Shown here in pieces: positions 18,293-27,010 of a stretch of DNA of 64,000 bases (position 1 is its first letter; each line of letters begins with the position of its first letter). Position numbers and translations under genes: made by a program. Source of the stretch: Aeromonas salmonicida subsp. salmonicida (GTDB taxonomy: Bacteria > Pseudomonadota > Gammaproteobacteria > Enterobacterales > Aeromonadaceae); the NCBI RefSeq assembly GCF_001643305.1, contig NZ_LSGW01000084.1, positions 1-64,000 on the forward strand, given 5' to 3'. The notes beneath the pieces were generated by a model that searched no databases, was not told the DNA's origin, and saw only the letters and a program-made list of their open reading frames with translations.

Positions 18293-18308
18293 AGTGATGA
18301 AGATCACA
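18293..18308. promoter_or_regulatory. CRP-like site upstream of the DUF1097 gene
   Basis: AGTGATGAAGATCACA follows the CRP pattern with a GTGA half, six bases and a perfect TCACA half. It lies about 85 bases upstream of the ATG at 18392, a reasonable position for an activator site. Confidence 0.5.
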
Positions 18309-18391
18309 CACAATCTCGCCCCTGCTTGCCGCCCCCCCTGCGCGGGGTAGGCTCCCTTTCTTTACGAATTCCACTACTGAAGAGTCACGCC

Positions 18392-18874
18392 ATGAGCCCA
18401 TTGATCGCCATCGCCATCACGACCGGGATCCTCTCTGCCGTCTGGGGCTGGGTTGCCGTCACACTCGGCCTCATCTCCTGGGTCGGCTTTCTCGGCTGCA
18501 CCAGCTACTTCGCCTCCAGCGGTGGCTACAAGGCACTGTTGCAAACCATGCTGTGCAATGGGAGCGGCATGCTGTGGGCATTGCTGCTGATCCACGGGGA
18601 TGCCTGGTGGGGAGCGGGCATGGCGGGTTATGTGATGACGGGCGTGGTTGCGACCCTGATGTGTGTGCAGGCAAAGCAGCAGTGGCTGGGCTACATTCCC
18701 GGCACCTTCGCCGGTTGCTGCGCCACCTTCGGTGCCGCGGGGGAGTGGCGCCTGATACTGCCGTCCCTGGTGATAGGCGCACTGTTCGGTTATCTGATGA
18801 AAGCGAGCGGGCTCTGGCTATCCCAGAAAACCCAGAAAGCCCAAACCTCTACCGCCGTAGTCGATCCCGCCTGA
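18392..18874 (+). CDS. DUF1097 family inner-membrane protein (YcdZ-like)
   Basis: The 160-residue product is highly hydrophobic, with about five membrane spans and the glycine- and small-residue-rich pattern of DUF1097 proteins (SWVGFLGCTSYFASSGG near 29-43). The length is close to E. coli YcdZ. The start at 18392 is preferred over upstream codons because the product then begins directly with a membrane span; no strong ribosome site is visible. Function is unknown; the fold suggests a small transporter or channel. A CRP-like site upstream suggests carbon-source control. Confidence 0.75.
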   Translation: MSPLIAIAITTGILSAVWGWVAVTLGLISWVGFLGCTSYFASSGGYKALLQTMLCNGSGMLWALLLIHGDAWWGAGMAGYVMTGVVATLMCVQAKQQWLGYIPGTFAGCCATFGAAGEWRLILPSLVIGALFGYLMKASGLWLSQKTQKAQTSTAVVDPA

Positions 18875-18929
18875 ATGGCACTCACCAGCGAATAATCCTT
18901 CGCCGGGACGCAAACCTATACTGCCCGGC

Positions 18930-20210
18930 TTATCCCTTCGATTTGAAGTTTGCCGCCTCTATGCCGTGCCGATTCAACAACTTGTAGAAATCGGTACGGT
19001 TTCTGCCCGCCATGTTGGCCGCCAGGGTCACGTTGCCCTCAGTGGTACGCAGCAGACGGATCAGATACTCCTTCTCGAACTCGGCCCGCGCCTCGTTGAA
19101 CGAAGGGATGCCACCACCGCCGCCACTCAGGGCCGACTCCACCATGGACACCCCAATCACAGGACTGCAACAGAGGCTCGCCAGCTGTTCCACCACGCTG
19201 TAGAGCTGACGCACGTTACCGGGCCAGGCGGCGGCCGCCAGCATGGCCAGCGACTCGGGTGAAAAACCCAGGGCCGCACAGTCACTGTGACGACTGCGAT
19301 ATTCGTCCAGCGCCTGTCTGGCCAGCAGCGGAATGTCTTCACTGCGGGCGCTGAGAGGTGGCAAGGTGATGTTGGCCACATTGAGGCGGTAGAAGAGATC
19401 TTCCCGAAAACGCCCCTCTTCCATCGCCGTCACCAGATCCTGATGGCTGGAGCTGATGACCCGCACCTCGGGCGTACCCTGACCGTACTCCTGCAACACC
19501 TGCAACAGCTTGGCCTGTAGCGATTCCGACAGGTCCCCTATCTCGTCGAGAAACAGGGTCGCGCCTTTGGCTTGTTCGAACAGGCCGGACTGACCGTCCT
19601 CGCCAAACAGCTGCAGATCCAGCGCAGGCCACGGCAAGGCAGCGCAGTTGATGACGTGCAGCGGCTTGTCACGGCGACTGCTGGCCTGATGCAAGGCTTG
19701 AGTCATCACCCCTTTACCTGAACCGGACGGCCCCATGATCAGCACGGGCACTTCCATGCCGGCTATGCTGTTGGCTTGGATCAGCAACTGTTCCATCTGC
19801 GGATTGCGGGTCAGGATCAGCGATTGCCACTCCTGTTGCTGCTTTGGGCGTGTCAGGCTCAACGCATGCTCTATGGTGGCAAACAGCTCATCCTTGTCGA
19901 TGGGCTTGGTGAGAAAACTGAACACCCCGGAGCGGGTAGCCTGGATGGCATCGGGAATGGTGCCGTGGGCTGTCATTATGATGACAGGCAACCCCAGCCA
20001 CTGTGACTGGATGCGCTCGAACAGCGCCAGGCCGTCCATGCCGGCCATGCGCAAGTCGCTCAACACCAGATCGGCCCGTTGCTGGCGCAGTCTGTCCAGC
20101 GCCCCTTCGGCGCTGTCGGCGGTATCCACTTCGTAGCCCTGGCTGCGCAGGCGCATACTCATCAGCTTGAGCAGGCTGACATCGTCGTCAACCAGCAGGA
20201 TCCGGCTCAT
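18930..20210 (-). CDS. glrR: Response regulator GlrR (QseF) lacking the GAFTGA sigma54-contact loop
   Basis: The 426-residue product has an NtrC-type receiver (Asp52 in LSDLRMAGMDG, Lys102 in TKPID). It has an AAA+ domain with a Walker A variant GPSGSGKG (160-167), Walker B TLFLDEIGD (218-226) and the arginine segment FREDLFYRLNV. A Fis-type helix-turn-helix lies at the C-terminus (GNVTLAANMAGRNRTDFYKLL). Where E. coli GlrR has ELFGHARGAFTGAVSNREG, this protein reads QLFGEDGQSG, about nine residues shorter and without GAFTGA. That loop contacts sigma54, so classical sigma54 activation is unlikely. It overlaps qseG by 4 bases in the glrK-qseG-glrR operon. Confidence 0.9.
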   Translation of the reverse strand: MSRILLVDDDVSLLKLMSMRLRSQGYEVDTADSAEGALDRLRQQRADLVLSDLRMAGMDGLALFERIQSQWLGLPVIIMTAHGTIPDAIQATRSGVFSFLTKPIDKDELFATIEHALSLTRPKQQQEWQSLILTRNPQMEQLLIQANSIAGMEVPVLIMGPSGSGKGVMTQALHQASSRRDKPLHVINCAALPWPALDLQLFGEDGQSGLFEQAKGATLFLDEIGDLSESLQAKLLQVLQEYGQGTPEVRVISSSHQDLVTAMEEGRFREDLFYRLNVANITLPPLSARSEDIPLLARQALDEYRSRHSDCAALGFSPESLAMLAAAAWPGNVRQLYSVVEQLASLCCSPVIGVSMVESALSGGGGGIPSFNEARAEFEKEYLIRLLRTTEGNVTLAANMAGRNRTDFYKLLNRHGIEAANFKSKG

Positions 20211-20734
20211 GGCAGGGCCTCGCCACTGCCGTTGAGCTTGCGTTGATTGAGCTGTTCATCGATGGCGGAGAGCTGTTCAATCTGGCGGCGCAGACGCTGC
20301 ACCTCCTGACTCTGGTCGTCACGACGGCTGTCACGTACCAGCAGCTCCTCACCCAGCGCAATCCAGCTGCGCAGGAAAGCCTGGGCATCGAGCCCGAGCT
20401 CGGGCAGCAGGCTCTTAAGTTTGTCCAGCCCGGCCCGACGGTTTGCCACCAACTCGGAGGGGTGGGTATTGACCATGGCCAGACTGACCCGGCTCTCGAC
20501 ATCGGTCGCACCCTTGAGGCGCTGACGCTCCTGCGCCCGCTGCTGAGCGTGACTGGCCAGCAGCCAGTCCGAGTATTGCAGGCGTACCTGCATCTCCTTG
20601 TTGGCAAACTCCATGCGCTTGGCGAGGGCGAGATCCGGCGACGCCGCCGGGTCACGCGCTGGCAGCAAAGAACAGCCTGTGAGCAGGCCCATCATCAATA
20701 CCGGAACAACACATTGTTTCATCTTTTGCTTCAC
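20207..20734 (-). CDS. qseG: QseG-like outer-membrane lipoprotein
   Basis: The 175-residue product has a lipoprotein signal with lipobox GLLTGC (cysteine near residue 21), then a charged, helical mature part rich in Gln and Arg, with possible coiled coil near 110-165. QseG proteins link the QseE/GlrK kinase to the cell envelope. The gene overlaps glrK upstream and glrR downstream by 4 bases each, so the three are translated as one unit. Confidence 0.85.
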   Translation of the reverse strand: MKQKMKQCVVPVLMMGLLTGCSLLPARDPAASPDLALAKRMEFANKEMQVRLQYSDWLLASHAQQRAQERQRLKGATDVESRVSLAMVNTHPSELVANRRAGLDKLKSLLPELGLDAQAFLRSWIALGEELLVRDSRRDDQSQEVQRLRRQIEQLSAIDEQLNQRKLNGSGEALP

Positions 20735-22131
20735 TTCAACGTCAACCGGAAACAGACATCAGCCTGTTCGTCTTCAATCAATACCAATTCACCGCCAAGA
20801 CTCATCGCCGACTCGCGGGCGATGGAAAGCCCCATGCCGGAGCCTTTCAACAAACCTTGCCGCACTATACTGCCCTGCTCGAATGGCTCGAAGATCCGCT
20901 CCCGTTCGGCTACCGGAATGACGGGCCCTTCGTTGGCCACCTCCAGCCAGCCGCCGTTGGCATCCTGCCCGGCGCGGATCCAGATCTGGCCCCCCCTGGC
21001 GCCATAGCTGACCGCATTGGAAAACAGATTATCGAGGATCAACCGCAAGCGATACGGCTCCGCCTGCAGCATGATGGGATCGGTCGGCAAGTGTACACTG
21101 ATTTGTTTGGATTCCAGCGCCAGCCGGTACTCAGCTGTCAACTCTGACAGCAAGGGCGCCAGCGCCACCGGCGTCAGGGTAAACACCTCCTGCTGGCTGA
21201 GGCGGTTGAAATCGAGCAGACGTTCGATCAGGGTCTGCAATCGGCGACTGTTCTCTTCCAGCATCTGGCAGATCTCCTGCTGATCCGGCGTAAGCGGCCC
21301 TACCAGCTGCTCGCCAAGCAGGTCCGAGCCCTCCCGCAGCACCGCCAGCGGCGTCTTGAGCTCATGGGAAACATGGCGCAGGAACTGGTATTTCTGCTGT
21401 TCCAGCTCCTTGAGCTTGTCGTGCAACCAGTTGATCCGCTCCCCCAATACCACCAACTCTGCCGGCCCGTCCACGGGTCGTTTGTCCGGCTCCACACCCG
21501 CGCCCAGACTCAAGATCCGCGACTCAATCTGACGCACAGGGTGGATAATCAGATAGGTAAACAACAACACCAGCAGCAGGCTGAGCACGGCCACGAAACC
21601 GCTGACCCACCAGATCTCTCTCATCAATTCTGCAATCATGGCGCGTACCCGGCTCACATGCTCATCGACCTGGCCTCGGGTAATCACTTCAAGCTGCTGA
21701 TTAATTTGATTAAATTCATCAAATTGCGGGCTGGCCGAGGCAGCTCTGGCCTTGGCCAGATCCTGCAGGCTCTCGAGCCAGGCCAGCACCTGCTCGAGGC
21801 CGATGTAAGCCTCGGCATCCGGGATCGAGCCCTGATGAGCGGCGAGCAGGCTGCGGTAACTGGCTAGCTGCTGCTGGTAACTGGCCAGGATGCGCTCATC
21901 CCCCAGTACCGCATAACGGCGAAGAGTACGTTCCAGATCAATAGCCTGGGTTGTGAGCAGGGTCGCCCGACGGGTATCGCGCACCGCCCGCTCCAGCTCG
22001 TCGCTGGTCAACTGGCTCAAGTGCTCGAGGGCCTGACTGTCGTGCCAGATCATGCCGCCCAGCGGCATCAATACCAGGACGAAGCCCATCAATACCACTT
22101 GCAGCAAGGAACGTGGGCGTACCTTGGTCAT
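20731..22131 (-). CDS. glrK: Sensor histidine kinase GlrK (QseE)
   Basis: The 466-residue product has two membrane segments (about 12-28 and 172-192) around a helical periplasmic domain, a HAMP linker, and an H box FLRHVSHELKTPLAVL near 250. The N box is LDNLFSNAVSYG near 360 and the G box is GSGMGLSIA near 430. In enterobacteria it phosphorylates GlrR to control glmY. It heads the operon with qseG and glrR. No glmY-like gene is visible in this window. Confidence 0.9.
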   Translation of the reverse strand: MTKVRPRSLLQVVLMGFVLVLMPLGGMIWHDSQALEHLSQLTSDELERAVRDTRRATLLTTQAIDLERTLRRYAVLGDERILASYQQQLASYRSLLAAHQGSIPDAEAYIGLEQVLAWLESLQDLAKARAASASPQFDEFNQINQQLEVITRGQVDEHVSRVRAMIAELMREIWWVSGFVAVLSLLLVLLFTYLIIHPVRQIESRILSLGAGVEPDKRPVDGPAELVVLGERINWLHDKLKELEQQKYQFLRHVSHELKTPLAVLREGSDLLGEQLVGPLTPDQQEICQMLEENSRRLQTLIERLLDFNRLSQQEVFTLTPVALAPLLSELTAEYRLALESKQISVHLPTDPIMLQAEPYRLRLILDNLFSNAVSYGARGGQIWIRAGQDANGGWLEVANEGPVIPVAERERIFEPFEQGSIVRQGLLKGSGMGLSIARESAMSLGGELVLIEDEQADVCFRLTLK

Positions 22132-22189
22132 CTTGTGCTGTCTCGATTCATCATGGGTGGGTCAGCATATCTGCACTCCCCCAAAAAGC

Positions 22190-22211
22190 AAAACCGGCCA
22201 GGAGGCCGGTT
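22190..22211 (-). terminator. Terminator downstream of the 30-residue peptide gene
   Basis: AACCGGCC, loop AGGA, GGCCGGTT forms an 8-bp stem. On the minus strand it is followed by TTGCTTTTT. It separates the small gene from glrK. Confidence 0.75.
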
Positions 22212-22235
22212 CATACCGCAAATGAGGGACGGGGT

Positions 22236-22328
22236 TCACGCCAGACCGACGGATGCCACACAGATAATCAGGATCATTGCCAACGCGCTGGATGCGGTCA
22301 ACAGTGCCCATTTCAGTTCCACACTCAT
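22236..22328 (-). CDS. 30-residue single-span membrane peptide
   Basis: The frame encodes MSVELKWALLTASSALAMI followed by LIICVASVGLA, a single hydrophobic span with a charged N-terminus. A perfect AGGAGG ribosome site lies 6 bases upstream of the ATG. A Rho-independent terminator starts about 25 bases after the stop. These flanking signals indicate an independently expressed small membrane protein. I do not recognise the family. It lies between glrK and the FolK-like gene. Confidence 0.7.
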   Translation of the reverse strand: MSVELKWALLTASSALAMILIICVASVGLA

Positions 22329-22454
22329 GCAAACCTCCTTTCTTGCCAACAAGAGCCTGATCACAACAGACAAATGTATGTTAATGCATAGTTAATCCCA
22401 TAACCGTGAGCCGTGTATACATTTCAGATGAGCCCAACCCAAGGATCGGTGAGC

Positions 22455-23015
22455 ATGTTCTATCTGTGCAGCATTGGATCGAATCTTGATCCCCATATTC
22501 ACGTCAGTCAGGTGGTTGGCGAACTGCTTGAACACTTTGGCCGCCTGCAGCTGAGTTCGGTGATCCAGACCAAACCGGTGGGAATGCACTCCAGGCACGA
22601 CTTCCTCAACTGCCTGTTCGTTGCCGAAAGCGGGCTGACAGCCCAGCAGTTGAAAACCCTCTTCATCGCCATGGAACTGGCCCATGGCCGGGATCGCAGC
22701 GATCCGAACTGCAAGGTGCTCGACCGGCCGCTGGATATCGACATTCTGGCCAGCAGTGCCGCAGACGATTTTGCCGCGACTCGCGTCGATGCCTATCTCA
22801 ATGAACTGCTGGCCGAGCTGTATGGCCAGGGAGAAGTGCATGACCGCAAGGTCACGCTGCCACTGCATACCCGGCTGATGAAGGGCAAGGTGATCGAGGA
22901 GCTGCAGGTAGGCTTGACCCCCTTGCGGCTCAGTCAGGGTTCAGATGACCGCCAGGCTGCGGCCGCCATCTACCCGGATGCTGGCCCCCGTCATGTAGTC
23001 GTTCCCCATCAGTAG
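22455..23015 (+). CDS. FolK-like pterin pyrophosphokinase paralogue
   Basis: The 186-residue product resembles 6-hydroxymethyl-7,8-dihydropterin pyrophosphokinase. It starts FYLCSIGSNLDP, has QTKPVG near residue 38, HDFLNCLFV near 48, and the metal-site motif LDRPLDIDIL near 90-99. The usual GR.R....WGPR loop is altered to GRDRSDPNCKV, so activity may differ from the main FolK. The start at 22455 follows AAGGAT. Its last 75 bases overlap the end of the FolM-like gene on the other strand. Together they suggest a secondary pterin pathway, for example monapterin; this is inference. Confidence 0.75.
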   Translation: MFYLCSIGSNLDPHIHVSQVVGELLEHFGRLQLSSVIQTKPVGMHSRHDFLNCLFVAESGLTAQQLKTLFIAMELAHGRDRSDPNCKVLDRPLDIDILASSAADDFAATRVDAYLNELLAELYGQGEVHDRKVTLPLHTRLMKGKVIEELQVGLTPLRLSQGSDDRQAAAAIYPDAGPRHVVVPHQ

Positions 23016-23645
23016 CTGCACCGCCTGCCAAATAGGCTCAAGCCCGCCTTCCCGCGCCAGCGGCGTCTTCGCCAGCACTTGCTGGCGCCACGCGTCGCCA
23101 TGTTCGTCGAGAAACAAGATAGGGCCCGGCTCTATGGTGTTGACCCGGATGGCAGGCGCCAGTTCGCGGGCAAAGCTCATGGCAAGGGAGTGGGCTCCGG
23201 CCTTGGTGGCCACATAGCTGGCAAACTGGGGTGCTGGAGCGTGAATGTAGATATCCGTGATATGGATGATGCTGGCATTGGCATTGCGGGCCAACTGGGG
23301 CGCCAGCGCCCGGTTGAGTCTAAATGGCGCCGCCATGTGTACCCGATAGAACTGATCGAACTGGGCCAGCTGCGCCGCAGGATCTGCCGCCTCTGGTTCG
23401 AAGGCCGAGGCGTTGTGGATCACCAGCGCCAGATCCTGCTGTGATGCCAGCACCTCAATGAGCTGGCCGACCTGCTCTTCACAAGCGAAATCCACCTGCA
23501 CCAGCGTCACTCCCAGGGCGCGCAGCCGAGCCAGCTCGGGTCGCTCGCTGCGATAGCTGCCCGTTACTTGCCAACCTGCCGCCACCAGCTGTTCACACAG
23601 GTAGAAACCGAGTCGACGGCCACAGCCCGTTACCAATGAACGCAT
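22941..23645 (-). CDS. folM: FolM-like short-chain dehydrogenase (dihydromonapterin reductase family)
   Basis: The 234-residue product is a short-chain dehydrogenase. It has a nucleotide-binding start VTGCGRRLGFYLCEQL with an arginine pair instead of the usual GxxxGIG, NNA-like IHNASAF near 82, and the catalytic Tyr-x-x-x-Lys as YVATKAG near 148. The C-terminus is TGASIRVDGGRSL. The GxxRR pattern fits FolM/pteridine reductases that reduce dihydromonapterin or dihydrofolate with NADPH. The start at 23645 is chosen for the AGGAGAG ribosome site; an ATG six codons earlier lacks one. It overlaps the FolK-like gene tail to tail. Confidence 0.82.
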   Translation of the reverse strand: MRSLVTGCGRRLGFYLCEQLVAAGWQVTGSYRSERPELARLRALGVTLVQVDFACEEQVGQLIEVLASQQDLALVIHNASAFEPEAADPAAQLAQFDQFYRVHMAAPFRLNRALAPQLARNANASIIHITDIYIHAPAPQFASYVATKAGAHSLAMSFARELAPAIRVNTIEPGPILFLDEHGDAWRQQVLAKTPLAREGGLEPIWQAVQLLMGNDYMTGASIRVDGGRSLAVI

Positions 23646-23786
23646 AACCTCTCCTTTTGTCATTGCTCACCAGCCACTGGCATACCCGCGACGGTGGTAC
23701 CTATCAATCCCTATGGCACAAACCACTGGCCTTGTCCGCCTCACAGCGCCCATAGTGGCACTACACCCCGCTTCTGGAGCCATCAT

Positions 23787-24209
23787 ATGCTACATATTCG
23801 CGATCACATGGGTCGCCTGACCCACTTCCTCACCCCGCAACTCGGTCTGGCCGAAGCGCTGGATCGGCTGCACCAATCAGGGCTTAGCGGCCTGCCTGTG
23901 CTGGATGACCAACAACAGCTGGTCGGGTTTCTCTCCGAACAGGACTGCATTCCCAGTCTGATCACCGGCAGCTACCACTGCGATACCCGCACTCAAGTGG
24001 AAGACATGATGAGCCGGACGCCTCTCTCGGTCGACCCGGACGACAGCATTCTGGATCTGGCGCGCCAGATGACCGGGGCAAAACCCAAGATCTATCCGGT
24101 GCTGGAGCAGGGCAAAGTGATCGGCATCATCAGCCGCCATCAAGTGATGCAAGCCCGGAGAGCGTCGCCAACGACGCCCCCAATACCAGCACCTCGGGCG
24201 CTCCGCTGA
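23787..24209 (+). CDS. Paired CBS-domain protein
   Basis: The 140-residue product consists of two CBS repeats: residues 8-55 (ALDRLHQSGLSGLPVLDDQQQLVGFLSEQD) and about 72-125 (MMSRTPLSVDPDDSILDLARQM...YPVLEQGKVIGIISRHQVM). Such stand-alone CBS pairs bind adenine nucleotides and regulate partners. The ATG at 23787 follows TCTGGAG. The proline-rich tail after residue 125 is encoded in a stretch that overlaps the opposite-strand membrane protein gene by 80 bases. Partner and ligand are unknown. Confidence 0.8.
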   Translation: MLHIRDHMGRLTHFLTPQLGLAEALDRLHQSGLSGLPVLDDQQQLVGFLSEQDCIPSLITGSYHCDTRTQVEDMMSRTPLSVDPDDSILDLARQMTGAKPKIYPVLEQGKVIGIISRHQVMQARRASPTTPPIPAPRALR

Positions 24210-24474
24210 CACTCAGCACCAGGCCACCCCAGGCAAACACCTGCAAGATGAAACGGATGCGCTTGTCATAGACATGCAGGCAGAGTCCGCATACCCCGCT
24301 GGCCACCACCAGCGCAGTCAACCAGACTGAGGGCGCTAAAAAATCCTGCCCGATCAGCAGGCTGGCCCCTCGACACACCAGCAATAAAGCTGCCAGACTC
24401 AAGCCAAGACGATAGAAGCAGACAGATAACCTGTCGATGCCATCCAACTCACTTTCGATTTCAGGATTTGCCAT
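24130..24474 (-). CDS. Small integral membrane protein (possibly DUF2301-like)
   Basis: The 114-residue product has a hydrophilic start (MANPEIESELDGIDRLS) and three to four hydrophobic spans. It contains the segment CLHVYDKRIRFILQVFAWGG, which recalls the DUF2301 membrane family, though I cannot confirm this. It ends ...LASLDGG inside the opposite-strand CBS gene. Recalled family members are longer, so the 3' end may be shortened. It diverges from the binding-protein gene at 24560. Confidence 0.6.
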   Translation of the reverse strand: MANPEIESELDGIDRLSVCFYRLGLSLAALLLVCRGASLLIGQDFLAPSVWLTALVVASGVCGLCLHVYDKRIRFILQVFAWGGLVLSVSGAPEVLVLGASLATLSGLASLDGG

Positions 24475-24559
24475 CCGGGGTCGTCTCTGTTGAATATTCG
24501 GGCCAATATACTTGAATCATGCCCGTGGGCGATTCCCTATTCCGTGCAGGAGATGTGGT

Positions 24560-25324
24560 TTGCGAAAGTTACCCCTGCTCTGTCTGCTGTTCCCTCTCTG
24601 GCTCCAGGCCAAAGAACTGGTCATAGGCGGCACCCTTGAGCCGCCACTGAAGTTTCTGGATGACAAGGCCCAGCCTGGCGGACTCGATGTGGACGTGGTC
24701 ACCGCCATCTTCAACAAGCTCAAGATCCCCATCAAGATCGAACTGACCGATGCGGGTGCCCGCCTCACCCTCAATGCCGAGACCGGCGTGTATGACCTTG
24801 TGATGACCCACTCCTACAAGCCGGAGCGAGAGAGCTACCTGCTCTATCCACAGCAATCCCATCTGCGCCACAGCTGGCACTTCTTCGTGCGCAAAGCCGA
24901 CATGCTGAGGATCCGCTACGATACACTGGAAGACCTCAAACCCTGGCGCATCGGGCTGACCAAGGACTTTGCCTACACTCCCGAACTGGCTGCGGCGCTC
25001 AAGGACCCCGCCTATCAGATCCAGGAGATCCCCATCAACCAGCTGCAACTGCGCAAACTGATCGCCGGGCGCATCGATACAGTGCCCATGCCGCTGGTTA
25101 CCGCCTTCGCCCAGATCAGAGAGGAGGGGCTGGAGGGCAAACTCGATTACCTGCCCAAGCCACTCAAGGCCAGCCCCTACTACACCGTCTGGACCAGGGC
25201 CAAGGCCGATGCCGATACACCAGCCATGATGGCCGCCTACGATGCCGAGTTGTTGCGCATGAAGCGGGATGGCCGACTCAAGGCCATCTACGACAAGTAC
25301 GGCATTCCCTATATCGAACCCTGA
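24560..25324 (+). CDS. Periplasmic solute-binding protein, amino-acid type (SBP family 3)
   Basis: The product, read from a TTG at 24560, has 254 residues. It has a clean signal peptide (cleavage after WLQA near residue 17) and then a type II binding-protein fold: ELVIGGTLEPPLKF, GGLDVDVVTAIF, and DGRLKAIYDKYG at the end. TTG is chosen because AGGAG lies 7 bases upstream. The in-frame ATG at 24512 would add an arginine-rich extension that spoils the signal peptide. No transporter permease lies nearby, so it may serve a sensor or a distant ABC transporter. Confidence 0.8.
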   Translation: MRKLPLLCLLFPLWLQAKELVIGGTLEPPLKFLDDKAQPGGLDVDVVTAIFNKLKIPIKIELTDAGARLTLNAETGVYDLVMTHSYKPERESYLLYPQQSHLRHSWHFFVRKADMLRIRYDTLEDLKPWRIGLTKDFAYTPELAAALKDPAYQIQEIPINQLQLRKLIAGRIDTVPMPLVTAFAQIREEGLEGKLDYLPKPLKASPYYTVWTRAKADADTPAMMAAYDAELLRMKRDGRLKAIYDKYGIPYIEP

Positions 25325-25345
25325 TCCCGACGATCAGGCGGCTCG

Positions 25346-25807
25346 TCAAGGTTTCACGTCCCTCAATATCGGGTTCTGCAGCGAAATGAGCGTTTCGGTG
25401 GACTGTATCTCGTCTATGGTCTGGATCTTGTGGATCAGCACAGTCTGCAACTCGTCGATGGAGCGGGTCATCACCTTCATGAAAATACTGTAGTGACCCG
25501 TGGTGTAGTAGGCCTCCACCACCTCGTCCAGCGCCTGCAACTTGGCCAGTGCAGAGGGGTAATCCTTGGCGCTTTTGAGATTGATCCCGATGAAGCAACA
25601 GACGTCGTAACCCAGCTTCTTGGGGTTCACCTGCACCCGGGTGCCTTCGATGATCCCCGCCTGCTTCATCTTCTCCACCCGCACATGGATGGTACCCGGG
25701 CTGACCGCCAGCTGTTTGGCCAACTCGGCATAAGGGATCCGCGCATTCTCCATCAGGGCGGTGAGGATGGCCTGATCGAGATTATCGATCCGATAATTTT
25801 CCGGCAC
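25346..25807 (-). CDS. asnC: Regulator AsnC (Lrp/AsnC family)
   Basis: AsnC activates asnA in the absence of asparagine and represses itself. The product is about 153 residues, nearly collinear with E. coli AsnC (152). It has an N-terminal helix-turn-helix (YAELAKQLAVSPGTIHVRVEKM) and a ligand-binding domain with CCFIGINLKSAKDYPSALAKL and EAYYTTGHYSIFMKV. The GTG at 25807 is preferred because it matches the E. coli start region and follows GGGAG; an ATG eleven codons upstream is possible. It diverges from asnA, as in E. coli. Confidence 0.92.
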   Translation of the reverse strand: MPENYRIDNLDQAILTALMENARIPYAELAKQLAVSPGTIHVRVEKMKQAGIIEGTRVQVNPKKLGYDVCCFIGINLKSAKDYPSALAKLQALDEVVEAYYTTGHYSIFMKVMTRSIDELQTVLIHKIQTIDEIQSTETLISLQNPILRDVKP

Positions 25808-25960
25808 TTTTTTGCACTCCCGTTGAAGATATCTCATTAATTTGCGGTCTATTTTGAACAAAAAAATGTGTAAAGCCTATTTCTATTATCGAATATTGAA
25901 TTTAGTGTTCATTCTGTTGAAGAATCGTCACATCCAACGGGTTCTAGACAGGTATTCAGC

Positions 25961-26953
25961 ATGAAACAGCACTACATTCGCAGCCAACAGCAGATCAGCT
26001 TCGTCAAAGAGATGTTCTCCCGCCAACTCGCCCAGCAACTGGGCCTGATGGAGGTGCAAGCCCCCATTCTGAGCCGGGTCGGAGATGGTACTCAGGACAA
26101 CCTGTCAGGCAGCGAGAATGCGGTGCAGGTCAAGGTGAAGACACTCCCCGGACACAGCTACGAAGTGGTTCACTCCCTTGCCAAGTGGAAGCGCCAGACC
26201 CTGGGTCGCTTCGGCTTCGGCCCGGGTGAAGGCATCTACACCCACATGAAGGCACTGCGCCCGGACGAAGACAAGCTCACCCCCATCCACTCCGTCTACG
26301 TGGATCAGTGGGACTGGGAGAAGGTGATGCCGAGCGAGCGCCGCGATCTCGCCTATCTGCAAGAAACCGTGCGCGGCATCTGGGCCGCCATCAAGGCCAC
26401 CGAGCGTGCCGTCTGCGCCGAACACGAACTGACTCCCTTCCTGCCGGGCGAAATCCAGTTCCTCCACAGCGAAGCGCTGCTGGCCCGTTACCCGGATCTC
26501 GATGCCAAGGGGCGCGAACGCGCCATCGCCAAGGAGCTGGGTGCAGTCTTCCTCATCGGCATCGGCGGCGCCCTCTCCCACGGCGAGCGTCACGATGTGC
26601 GCGCCCCGGACTATGACGACTGGAGCAGCCACAGCGAACTGGGTCTGGCGGGTTTGAACGGTGACATTCTGGTGTGGAACCCTGTGCTGGAAGACAGCTT
26701 CGAGATCTCCTCCATGGGGATCCGGGTGGACGCAGAGGCCCTGCGCCGCCAGCTCGCCATCACAGGTGATGAAGGTCGCCTGCAATATGACTGGCACCGG
26801 GATCTGCTGGCAGAGCGGATGCCGCAGACCATAGGGGGCGGCATAGGCCAATCCCGTCTGGCCATGTTGCTGCTGCAAAAAGAGCACATAGGTCAGGTTC
26901 AGGTCGGCGTTTGGCCCTCAGAGATGAAGGCCGCCATCCCTGGCATGCTGTAA
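25961..26953 (+). CDS. asnA: Aspartate-ammonia ligase (asparagine synthetase A)
   Basis: AsnA makes asparagine from aspartate, ammonia and ATP. The 330-residue product matches the E. coli length. It is a class II aminoacyl-tRNA-synthetase-like fold with [19 protein letters not shown] at the start, [17 protein letters not shown] near 70, and [14 protein letters not shown] near 295. It diverges from asnC with about 150 bases between, which should hold the AsnC-regulated promoter. A diverged copy of its last 16 codons lies about 60 bases beyond the stop. Confidence 0.96.
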   Translation: MKQHYIRSQQQISFVKEMFSRQLAQQLGLMEVQAPILSRVGDGTQDNLSGSENAVQVKVKTLPGHSYEVVHSLAKWKRQTLGRFGFGPGEGIYTHMKALRPDEDKLTPIHSVYVDQWDWEKVMPSERRDLAYLQETVRGIWAAIKATERAVCAEHELTPFLPGEIQFLHSEALLARYPDLDAKGRERAIAKELGAVFLIGIGGALSHGERHDVRAPDYDDWSSHSELGLAGLNGDILVWNPVLEDSFEISSMGIRVDAEALRRQLAITGDEGRLQYDWHRDLLAERMPQTIGGGIGQSRLAMLLLQKEHIGQVQVGVWPSEMKAAIPGML

Positions 26954-27010
26954 GCAAGATGATTCAATGGGTCTGACCCGCATGCTGCGGCGTTCAGGTC
27001 AGGCCTGACA

